Part shown: piece by piece, positions 17,631 through 29,600 of the stretch
How positions within the stretch are numbered: position 1 is the stretch's first letter
Layout: every line of letters begins with the position of its first letter
NCBI RefSeq assembly: GCF_051195215.1
Contig: NZ_JBNAZM010000019.1
Span: forward strand, 23,749-87,748
Length of the DNA: 64,000 bases
From: Arhodomonas sp051195215
GTDB taxonomy: Bacteria > Pseudomonadota > Gammaproteobacteria > Nitrococcales > Nitrococcaceae
Direction: 5' to 3'
The notes under the pieces: generated by a model
Told to the model about the DNA's origin: nothing
Databases searched by the model: none
Seen by the model: the letters and a program-made list of their open reading frames with translations, nothing else
Made by a program: the position numbers and the translations under genes

Positions 17631-20600
17631 CCAGCTCCGGAGCGGACAACGTGGCCGAGACCGATATCGCGATCATTGGCATGACGGGCCGGTTCCCCGG
17701 CGCCGACGACATTGCCGCCTTCTGGCGCCTGCTGCGCGAGGGTCAGGAGGGGATCACGCGCTTCAGCCGGGACGAGCTGGAGGCGGCGGGCGTCCCCGCC
17801 AGCCTCCTCGACGACGGCCGGTACGTGCCGGCCCATGGCGTGATCCCGGATGCCGAGCTGTTCGACACCGCCTACTTCGAGTTCACCCCGGCCGAGGCGC
17901 AGTTCACCGACCCGCAGCACCGGATCCTGCTCACCGCGGGTCATGCCGCCCTCGAAAACGCGGGCTACGACCCCCTGCGCTTCGACGGCCTGATCAGCGC
18001 CTACGCCGGGGCGGCCATCAACACCTACCTGCAGCAGCAGGTCGTGCCCACCGTCGACCAGACGACCACGTCCAACCACTTCGCGGTCATGGTCGGCAAC
18101 GACAAGGACTTCCTGGCCACCCGTCTCGCCTACAAGCTGGACCTCAAGGGCCCGGCCTACACCGTCCAGACCGCCTGCTCGACGTCCCTGGTGGCCATTC
18201 ACCTGGCATGCCAGGGGCTGATCGCCGGCGAATGCGACATGGCCCTCGCCGGTGGCGTGACCATCAAGTGGCCCCAGACCAAGGGCTACCTGTACGAGGA
18301 AGGCGCGATCCTCTCGAACGACGGTCACGTGCGCACGTTCGACGCGGACGCCAGTGGCACGGTACTGGGCAACGGCGTTGGCGTGCTGGTGCTGAAGCCA
18401 CTCGGCGACGCGCTCAGGGATCGCGACACCATCCACGCCGTGATCAAGGGCACGGCGACCAACAACGACGGCTCCGGCAAGGTCAGCTTCGCCGCGCCCG
18501 GCGCACCGGGGCAGACCGCGGTGATCCGCGAGGCTCACATGGTCTCGGGGGTTCCTCCGCGCTCGCTCGGTTACGTCGAGGCCCACGGCACCGCCACGCG
18601 CCTGGGCGATCCCGTGGAGGTATCGGCGCTGACCCGGGCGTTCCGCGAGAGCACGCCGGACCGGGGGTTCTGCGCCATCGGGTCGGTGAAGTCCAACGTC
18701 GGTCATCTGGACGCCGCCGCGGGCGTCGCCGGGGTCATCAAGACCGTGCTGATGATGAAGCACCGGGCGCTCGTCCCCACGGTCAACTTCCAGACCGCGA
18801 ACCCCGCCATCGATTTCGACGACAGCCCGTTCCGGGTCAGCACCGAAACGGCCCCCTGGCGCAGCGACGGCCCCTTGCGCGCCGGGGTCAGCTCCTTCGG
18901 CATCGGCGGCACCAACGCCCACGCGGTGCTGGAGGAATCCCCCGAGCCGGTCCCCACCGGGCCCTCACGCCCGGAGCAGATCCTGGTCGTCTCCGCGCGC
19001 ACGCCCACCGCGCTGCGCACGGCCGCCGACGAGCTGGCGGATTACCTGGAGGGCGGCGACGTGGCCCCGCTGGCCGACGTCGCGTTCACCCTGGCCGTCG
19101 GCCGCCGGGCCCACGAATACCGGATCGCGGTACGAGGCGGAGAGCGCAACGCGCTGGCGGATGCGTTGCGAGCGGCGGAAGTGCCGGCCCAGCCGGGGGC
19201 GGGAGACATCTCCTTCGTGTTCGGCGAGGATGTGGCGGACGCCGCCGAGATCGGGCAGCGCTGGTGCGAGCGGGAGGCCGCGTTCGCCGAACACTGGCAG
19301 GCGGCGTGGGACGCCGGTGCCCGGGCGCTGTCGCAACCCGGGGCGGTGTTCGCGCTGCAGTATGCCCTCGGACGAACCTGGCTAGGCTGGGGCCTGGAGC
19401 CCGCCGCCATCCACGGCGACGGCGTGGCCGCACTGGCGGCGGCCTGCGTGGCGGAGACGCTCACGCTGGCCGAGGCCATGGGCCGGCTCCGCGCCAGCGA
19501 TTACGAGGCACCGCGTCCCCGCCCCCGCGGCATCCCGACGCGCTCGGCCACCGAAGACGTCCGCGGGCTCGCCCTGGGCGTGGAGGACGGCCTGTGGCAG
19601 GCCGTCGCCCGGGCGTGGGCGCACGGGGCGCCGGTGGACTGGAACGCGTGGTTCGCGGGCGAAGAGCGCGGCCGCGTCCCCCTGCCGACTTACCCGTTCG
19701 AGGGCCGGCGTTGCTGGATGAAGGTCCCCGAGGCATCGCCCGAGCAGGCAGCGGGGCCGGGCCTCCATCCGATGCTGGACGAGAACGTCTCCACGCTGGA
19801 CACCATGGCCTACCGCAGCGTGCGCACCGGCGGCGAGTTCTACCTCGCCGATCACCGCATCGACGGCGAGCCGGTGATGCCGGCGGTGGGGTATCTCGAG
19901 ATGGCCCGCGCCGGTGGCGAGCTCGCCACCGGGGAGGCAGTGCAGCTGCGCAACGTCGCCTTCGACCAGCTCCTGTCGTACGCCCCGGGCCCGCGTGCCA
20001 CCGAGGTGAGCCTGTTCCGCGAGCCGCGGGGCATCGGCTTCGAGATCATCGACGAGTCCCGAATCTACGCCTCGGGCCGGCTTCACACCGAGGCAGTCGA
20101 TACGCCGCCCGACCTCGATCTGGACGCCACCTCCCGGCGCTGCGGCGAGGTGATCGATCACCAGAACTGCTACGCGGCGCTGAAGGCGCGTGGCCTGGAC
20201 TACGGCCCGCGCATGCGTGCCCTGTCGCAAGTGGCCCTGGGCGACCGCGAAGCCCTGGGCACACTGGCGCTGCCCGAAGGCGCCGATCTGCCCGGCGCAC
20301 TGCTGAACCCGGCGTTGCTCGATGGCGCGCTGCACGCGCTCGTGGTGCTGCTCTCGCGATCGTACGAAGCGGCGTCGACGCGCTTTCTGCCGCTGGCGCT
20401 CGACGAGCTGAACATCCACCAGCACCAGCCGTGGAACGGTACGTGCCAGGTGCACGTGCGCATCGACGAGGCAGGCGAGCACTCGGCACTCGCAAACCTG
20501 TCGCTGGTGAACGGGGACGGACGCGTCCTCGCCCGGCTACACGGGTTGGCGGTACGCGTCCTCGAAGCGACCCGGGCGCCCTCCCCACAGGCCGCGCTCT

Positions 20601-23600
20601 GGGTTCGCCAATGGGAGAACGCGCCCGCGGAAACCGCGGACGCTGCCACCGGGCCGGCGCTGGTGATCGCGGCGAGCGAGGCCCGGCGTGCGGCCCTCAC
20701 CGGCGTACTGGGCACGGCAGGCATCGACGGGACCACGGCGTGCGACTTCGAAACGCCCCTGGAATCGACGAACGCCCCCGCCACCGTGGTGGTGGACGAG
20801 CCGGAGCCGGCACAGGCGTTGGCGGTGGTACAGGAGCTCCTTCGGCTGCGGCCCAGCGCCCCCGTGCGCGTTCTGCTCGTGCATCGCGAGGACGCCACGG
20901 GCGCCCGGCCGGAGCGCGCGGCCCTCGCGGCCTTCGCACGCACCGTCCGGACGGAAGCCCCCCTGCTGGCGATACAGACCGTCGGGCTGGCCGATACCGT
21001 CGACGAAATGGCCGCACTGTCCGCCGAGCTCCGGAGCCCGGGCACGGACACCGAGGTTCGCTACGCACCGCAGGGCCGTCAGGTTCGTAGCGGGGTCGAG
21101 CCCGCGCCGGCCGAGCCCGCCGCCCTGCGCGAGGGTGGCGTGTACATCGTCAGCGGTGGCGCCGGCGGGCTCGGCCGCACGATCGGTCGCTGGCTCGCCG
21201 AGCAGGCCGGGGTACAGGTCGTGTTGCTCGGCCGCGGGGCGCCCCCGCCGGACGGCCTGGGCGAGCGCGTGACCTACCGCCGCGTCGACGTCTCCGATGC
21301 CGAGGCGCTCCCCCCGGTGCTGGCGGAAGTGCGCACGCAGCTCGGCCCGATCCGGGGCGTGATTCACGCCGCGGGCGCGCTTCGCGATAGCTTCGCCCTG
21401 CACAAGACCCCCGACGAGCTCGACGCGGTACTGACCCCGAAGGTGGCCGGTCTGCGGGCCCTCGACGCCGCCACCTCCGGTGACGACCTCGATTTCTTCG
21501 TGAGCTTCTCGTCCATCGCGGCCCACGTCGGCAACGCCGGGCAGTGCGACTACGCCTACGCGAATGCATGCCTGGAGGCCTACGCGGAACGCAGCGACCG
21601 CATGACCGCGATCGCGTGGCCGATGTGGGCCGAAGGCGGCATGCGGCAGACCGAAGAAGCGGCCGCCGACATCGCCGAGCGCACCGGGTTCGGCGTTCTC
21701 CCCACGGAGACGGGGCTCGAGCTCCTGCAGCAAGCGCTCGGCACCCGAGGCGCGGTCATCGCCGCCTACGGGGACGAGCAACGCATGGCCGGTGCCCTGA
21801 CGCGGGTCACGCCCTCCCACGCCTCGCCAGCGCCCGACGCCTCTGCCGGGCAGGACGACGCCCTGTATCCAAGCGCGTTGCGAATGCTCCGGGAGCTGTT
21901 GGCCGCCGAAACGGGCCTGGAACGTGACGAGCTCACCGAGGACGCGCCCTTCGAGCGCTACGGCATCGACTCGCTGATGATCACGAAGCTCAACCGCGAG
22001 CTCGAGCGGCGCTTCGATGGCCTGTCCAAGACGCTGTTCTTCGAGTACACGACCCTGCAGGAGCTGGCGGGCTACTTCGCCGGGCACCATGCGGATGCGC
22101 TCCGGGAGACGACGGGCCCCCGGGAAGAGCCCACCGCCCCGGCCCCCTCGCCTTCCGGCACGCCCCGGACCACCCGGATCGTGCGCCGCGAGCGCATCCC
22201 CGATCAGGCGAACGCGGACGACGCCATCGCCATCGTCGGCATGGCCGGTCGTTACCCGATGGCCGACGATCTGGACGAGTTCTGGGCCAACCTGGCCGAA
22301 GGCCGGGACTGCATCCAGGAGATTCCGCCGGACCGCTGGGATTCCGGGCGCTGGTTCGATCCCGACCCGGCAACCCCGGGCCGCGCCCATACCCGCTGGG
22401 GTGGTTTCCTGCGGGATGTCGACCGCTTCGACCCGCTGTTCTTCGGCATCTCCCCGCGCCAGGCCGAGCTCATGGATCCCCAGGAGCGGCTGTTCCTGCA
22501 GACCGCCTGGCACGCCATGGAGGATGCCGGCTACCGCCGCGCCGACCTCTCGCGGCGCACGGTGGGCGTCTACGCCGGCGTGATGTACGGCGAATACCAG
22601 TTCCACGGTGCGCTGGACGTCCTGCGCGAGGGTGGACCGCTTACCGGCTCGTCGTTCGCCACCATCGCCAACCGCGTCTCCTACGCGCTCGACCTCTCCG
22701 GCCCGAGCATGGCGCTGGACACCATGTGCTCATCGTCGCTCACGGCCATCCACCTCGCCTGCGAGAGCCTGCGCCGCGGGGAATCGGAGCTTGCCCTGGC
22801 GGGCGGGGTCAACGTGTCGGTGCATCCTTACAAGTACGCGTTCCTGAGCCAGGGCCGCTTCCTCTCCTCCGACGGCCGCTGCCGCGCCTTCGGCGCCGGT
22901 GGCGACGGCTACGTGCCCGGCGAAGGGGTCGGTGTCGTACTGCTCAAGCCGCGGGCGCAGGCCATCGCGGACGGCGACCGGATCCTGGGCGTGATCCTCG
23001 GCAGCGCCATCAATCACGGCGCCAGGACCCACGGCTACACCGTTCCGAGCCCGCGTGCCCAGCAGCGGGTGATCAGCACCGCCATGGAGCAGGCCGGGGT
23101 CTCCCCGGAGGACATCGGCTACATCGAGGCCCACGGCACGGGCACGTCCCTGGGCGACCCGATCGAGATCACGGGCCTGACCAACGCGTACGCCTCCGCC
23201 GGATCGGAACCCGGCCGCTGGGCCGTCGGCTCGGTGAAGTCCAACGTCGGCCATCTCGAATCGGCGGCCGGCATGGCGGGCCTCACCAAGGTGGTGCTGC
23301 AGCTCGACAAGCACACCCTGGTTCCGTCCCTGCACGCCGACGAGCTCAACCCCAACATCGATTTCGCCCGCTCGCCGTTCCGCGTCCAGCGCGAACGCGC
23401 GCCCTGGCCCGATAGCGATGGCCCCCGCCGCGCCGGGCTCAGCTCCTTCGGGGCCGGCGGCGCGAACGCCCACCTAGTGGTGGAGGAATCCCCCGTCCCC
23501 GACCCCGTGGAGGACCGGCCCGCCGCCCGGCAGCGTGCCGACGAACCCGTACTGCTCGTGCTTTCCGCGAAGGACGACGAGCGCCTTCGTGCCTACGCCG

Positions 23601-26600
23601 CACACGCCGCCGACTTCCTGGAGCAGTCGCACGCGCCCCTGCGTGACCTCGCCTACACCATGCAGGTGGGACGCGAGGCGTTCGACACCCGGCTCGCGGT
23701 ACTGGGCCGGGAGGGCTCCGAGCTGGTCACGGCGCTACGGCGCTATGCCGAAGGCGGCCCCCGCCCGGAGCCCGGCGACGGCGAGCTCGCGACACTCGCC
23801 GAGCGCTGGCTTTCGGGCAGCGATGTCGATTTTGCCGCCTGGCACGCGTCGCGGCCGGGTCCGCGGCCACGCCGCGTCCGGGCACCGTTGTTCCCCTTCG
23901 CCCGCGAACGGTACTGGATCCCGCTGAAGGCGGACTTCGGCACCCGGTCGCTGCACCCGCTGATCGACGCCAACGATTCGACGGTCCACGAGCTGCGATT
24001 CCGCAAGACACTGCGGGCGAACGATCCCTTCGTGCGCGATCACGTCATCGAGGGACGCGGGCTCCTGGCCGGTGCCGCGGTCCTCGAGATGGTGCGCGCC
24101 GCCGCCGGATACGCCGAGCCGTCTGCGGACCATGCCCTGAAAGACGTGGTCTGGGGACGCCCCATCGACGTCGACGCCGGAGAGCTCACGGTCTACGTGG
24201 CTTTCGCCGCGGCAAACGGGGGCCTGCGTTTCGAGGTGTACAGCGAGGCGGGGGACGACAGGGTCACCCACGCCCGCGGTCAGACCGCCGCGCCGGAGGC
24301 CGGAACGCCCGCCGCTGTCGACCTGGACGCCGTCCGCACCCGCCTGGCCAGGGTCAGGGAACGGGACACCGTATACGCGGACTACAACCGCGCAGGATTC
24401 GCCTACGGCCCCTCGTTCCAGGTCATCGAGGAAGTCTTCAGCGGGCCGTCGGAGGCGTTGCTGCAACTGAGAGTGCCGGTTTCCGGCTCGGCGTGCGAGC
24501 TTCCTCCCGCCGTGCTCGACGGTGCGCTGCGCGCGTGCCACTGGGTGGGGCGCAGCACGTCGCCGGAACCCGGGGAGCTCGCCGTTCCCTTCAGCCTGGG
24601 CGCCCTGGAGGCGCACGGTTCACTGCCGGAGACCTGTTACGCCTACGCCCGTTTCGAAGACGGGCCGGATTCCGCGCGTCGCTTCAGCGTTTCGCTACAC
24701 GACGGGCAGGGTCGTGTCCTCGCGGTGGTGCGCGATTTCGTCGGACGCACCCTGGGTACCGAGGCCCCCGCCGACACGGCACTCGCAGCGCCCCGCCTCT
24801 ACGAACCGTGCTGGCTGCCGGCGCCCGAGCCCGCCCCGGACGACGCCCGCGGTGACCGCACGCTGGTGGTGCTCGGCCAGGTCGACGGGCTCGCGTCCGC
24901 CCTGACCGCAGGCGGCACGTGGAACCAGGTGGTGGAAGCCCCCGCGGATGCCGACGGACTTATCGACAGGCTCCAGTCCCTGGCCACGCCCGAGGGATTC
25001 GACCTGGCCCTGGTCGGCGAGCTCGCCGGGGCCGGGCGCGTCGATGCCACGACACCCGCTTCGGCTGAATGCCTCGATGCGCACCTGAACCGTTCCTGCC
25101 AAGCGCTGCTGCAGATCGTCCGGGCCGTGGACAGTGGCGCCGTCACGGGCCGGGTCCGCGCGGTCGTCGTGCACGCCCAGGACCAGGGCGCCGACCGACC
25201 CGAACAGGCCGCCGTCGCCGGGTTCGCGCAATCCATGGCCGCCATTCACCCGCGGGTGGAGCTCGCCACGCTGGGCCTGCCGGCCGGCACCGCGGCGGCC
25301 GGGGTGGCGTCGGCACTCGCGGCCGAGCTCGGCGGCACACGCCGGGCCGGGGAGCTGGAGACGCGGCGTACCGCGTCGGGCACGCGCGAGGTCCGGAGCC
25401 TGCGGCCGGCAGAAGTCGGGCCGCAGTCGGACGTGCCCCTGCGAACGGGTGGTGTTTACGTGCTCACCGGCGGGCATGGCGCCATCGGCCGCGTGCTCGC
25501 CGAACACCTCGCGCGCCACTACCGCGCGCGGCTGGTACTGCTCGGCCGCTCGGAACCCGACGAGGCCACCGCCCGCTGGCATGAGCAATTGACCGGACTC
25601 GGCGCCGAAGTGCTGGCGCTGCGCGCGGACGTCTCCCGGGCAGAGTCGCTGGAGGCCGCGCTCCAGACCGCGCGCCGCCACTTCGACGCGCTCAATGGGG
25701 TATTCCACCTGGCCGGCGCGGTCGCGGCCGGGCGCGCCACCGACGCGGACCCCGACCAGTTCGCCGCCGGGCTCGCGGCCAAGGCGCTGGGCGTGTGGCA
25801 CCTCGACTGGCTGACCCGCGAGGACGACCTCGATGCCTTCGTCATCTTTTCCTCGATTTCCTCGCTGATCGGCGATTTCGGCACCGCCAGCTACGCCATC
25901 GGCAACCGTTTCGCCGACCTGTTCGCGGTGCGCCGCGACCAGTGGGTCCGGGACGGCCTGCGCAAAGGACGCAGCCTGTCGCTGGCGTGGCCGCTGTGGG
26001 ATGTCGGTGGCGTCGACACCCAGGTCACGGAGCGGGAGCTGGCCACCTATGCGCGCCGCACCGGCATGGGCGCGCTCACCGCCGCGCAGGGCCTTGCCGC
26101 GTTCGACCGGTCACTGACGCATGCGAAACCGTGGCTGGTGCCGGCCCACGGCGAAGCGACCGCCATGGATGCGGCACTGCTGGGAACCCGCCCGCAGTCC
26201 GGGGACGCGCCCGTTACCGCTGCCCCAGCGCACACGCCAGCACCCTCGCATGGGCGCGAGCAGCGCGCGCAGCTCGTGGACCACCTGCGCGAGGCGCTCT
26301 CCTCGGTGCTGAAGCTCCCCCCGGGAAAACTCGACAGCCGCGTGCCCCTCGAAGACTACGGGTTCGATTCCGTGCTCGTGATGGACGCCGACGCGCGGCT
26401 CGGCAAGGACTTCCCGGGCCTCACGGCCACCGTGTTCTTCGATTGCCGGACGGTGGACGCCCTCGCGGACCACATCCTGGAGCGCCATGCCGACGACGTG
26501 GCCCGCCTGTTCCCCGCGCCCAGCGACCCGGCGCCGTCGCAGGCAGCCCCCGCCACGCCGGACGTCCCGCGCACCACGGCCACCGTGACATCGCGCCCGC

Positions 26601-29600
26601 CGGCCCCGGCGCAGCCCCCGGGCGAGCAGGAGCCCATTGCGATCATCGGCGTCAGTGGGCGCTACCCCCAGGCCGATGATCTGGACGAGCTGTGGGCCAA
26701 CCTGGCGGCCGCGCGAGACGCGGTGACGGAAATCCCCCGGGACCGCTGGGATGCCAACGCCCTCTTCTCGACGGACCCGGCCGCGCCCGGGCACAGCTAT
26801 GGCCGTTGGGGCGGATTCATCTCGGACGTGGACGCGTTCGACTCGCTCTTCTTCCAGATCGCGCCGAAGCAGGCCCGCTCCATGGATCCCCAGGAGCGCC
26901 TGTTTCTCGAGACGGCCTGGGCCGCCATGGAGAATGCGGGCTACCCGCCGTCGCGCATCCCGGCCCCTCGTTTCGGCGGCCAGGGACACGACGCGGGTGT
27001 CTTCGTCGGTGTCATGTGGGACGACTACGCGGTGCTGGGTGCGACCGAATCGGCGCGCGGCAACCCCCAGGTGGTCCTGGCCAACCGCTCGTCCATCGCC
27101 AACCAGGTCTCCTATTTCGGCGACTTCCGGGGGCCGAGTGTCGTCACCGATACCGCCTGCTCCGCATCCCTCGTGGCCCTGCACCAGGCCTGCGAGAGCA
27201 TCCGCCGCGGCGAGTGCCGCTATGCGATCGCGGGAGGCGTCAACGTCTCGGTGCACCCGGACAAGTATGTCCACTTGAGCCGCAAGTCGATGCTCGCCAG
27301 CGACGGCCGCTGCCGCGCTTTCGGCGCGGGCGGCAGCGGCTATGTGCCGGGAGAGGGCGTGGGTGCGGTGATGCTCAAGCGCCTGTCGGAGGCCGTGGAA
27401 GACGGGGACACCATCCACGCCGTGATCAAGGCCACCGCGGTCAACCATGGCGGACGCACCAGCGGGTACACGGTCCCCAACCCGCGCGCGCAGCAGGCGC
27501 TGGTGGAGCAGGCGCTGGCGACGGCCGGCGTGGACGCCCGGACCATCGGCTGCGTGGAGGCCCACGGCACCGGCACCGAGCTGGGTGACCCCATCGAGCA
27601 CGACGCGCTCGCCGGTGCGTTCGGCAAGCACACGCAGGACACGCGGTTCTGCGCGCTGGGGTCGATCAAGTCGGCCATCGGCCACCTGGAGGGCGCGGCG
27701 GGCATTGCGGGTCTGACCAAGGCGGTGCTGCAGCTCCGCCACCGGACACTGCTGCCCACCCTGCACGCCGAGACACTCAATCCGGTCATCGATTTCGAAC
27801 GATCGCCCTTCGTTGTCCCGCAGCACGCCACACCGTGGCGCCCGGTCGTCGGCGACGACGGCCGCGAGCTGCCCCGCCGGGCCGCGGTGAGCTCCTTCGG
27901 CGCCGGGGGCACCAACGCCCACGTGATTCTGGAGGAGTACCCGGCGGAAGTCCCCGCTGCCGCCGAACCCGGGTCACCGGAGCTCATCGTGCTCTCGGCG
28001 CGCGACGAGGAGCGCCTGCGGGTCTACGCCGCCCGGCTCGCCGAAGCGCTGCGCCCCGGGGAGAACGAGGCCGCGCCGCGCCTCGCCGATGTCGCCTACA
28101 CCCTGCGCGTGGGGCGCGAACCCCTGGCAGAGCGCCTGGCGTTCGTGGCCCACGACCTGGCGGAGGCCGCCGAGGGCCTCGCCGCCTTCGGGCGGGGCGA
28201 AGCCGGACAGTGGCTGCACCGGGGGCGCGTCGACCAGCACCCGCCCCTGGCGACGCTCTTCCGGGAGGGCGCGGGCAGCGAGGCGTTCCTCGCCGCGCAA
28301 ATCGAGGCGGGTGAAGACGACATGCTCGCGCGGCTATGGGTCAGCGGCGTCACCCTGGACTGGGACGTGATGCATCGCCTGCGCCCCGGCACGCGCCGGC
28401 GCGTACCCCTGCCCACCTATCCGTTCGAACGCGTGCGTCACTGGCTCGACCTCCAGTCCGAGGCAGCAGCCTCGGCACCGCCGCGGGCAGCCACCGCGTC
28501 GACATCCGGCCGCGACCCCTGGCGCAAGACCCTCGCGGCGAGCGCCCCGGTGCTGCGGGACCACGTGGTCGACGGACGCTGCATCCTGCCCGGCGTCGGT
28601 CACCTGGACCTGGTCGCCGAGGCCTGCGGCGGCCTGCAGGGCCGCGCGCTCACAGACGTCCGCTGGATCGCCCCCCTCGCCGTGGGCGGTCGCCCCGTGG
28701 AGGCACGTGTGCGTATCGACGGGGCGGGCTATGAGGTGCTCGACGGCGACGGCAACGTCTGCTCCCGCGGGCAGCTCTCGGATGCGCCGGCCACGCCCGC
28801 ATCGATCGACCTGTCGGCCCTGCGGGCAAGGCTCCACGAGGGACCAGGCCGCGATGAGTTCTACGCCATGCTGGAAGGCCAGGGCCTGCCCTACGGCCCC
28901 TTCTTCCGGCGCGTCACGCAGGTGTGGACCGGGCAGGACGAGGTGCTGGGCCGCATCGAAGCGGACGACGACAACGGCACCCACCCGCTGCACCCGGGCG
29001 TCCTCGACGCCGCGCTGCACATCATCGCGGCCCTGCTGGTGCGGCGCCGTGGGCCCGAAGCGCCGCCGATGCTCCCGTTCGCCGTCGACCGCGTGGAGGT
29101 ATTCGGCCCGGTCCCCACGCGAGGCTTCTCCCATGTACGCGAGACGGCACGCGACCGATGCGACGTGACGCTCGTCGACGATGCCGGCCATGTGCGCGTG
29201 CGTCTGACCGGTCTGACCTACCGCGAATCCAGGCCCGCGCCGGTCTCTTACCGGGCCGCCTGGCGGGCCCGGCCCGCAACCGGGACGGCACGGCCCGCCC
29301 GTCGTGTCCTGTTGATGGCCGAGAACCCGGAATGCGCGCTCGCGCACGGCCTGGTTCGGGCCCACGACGACGCCAGCGTCGCGCGGCTTCCCGTCGAATC
29401 CGGCCTGGGCCCGACGGATCTGGACCGGGCGTTCGCCGGCGAGGTCCCCGACCTGGTCTACTTCCTCGCGAGCGACACCGCGGCGGAGCTTCCCGAGACC
29501 TCCGACCTTCAGGCGCGGATGGAGCGGGGCGCCTACGCGTTCTACCACCTCGTCCGGGCCCTCGATCGCTACGCCACCCCGGAGCGACGCATCGGCGTCA

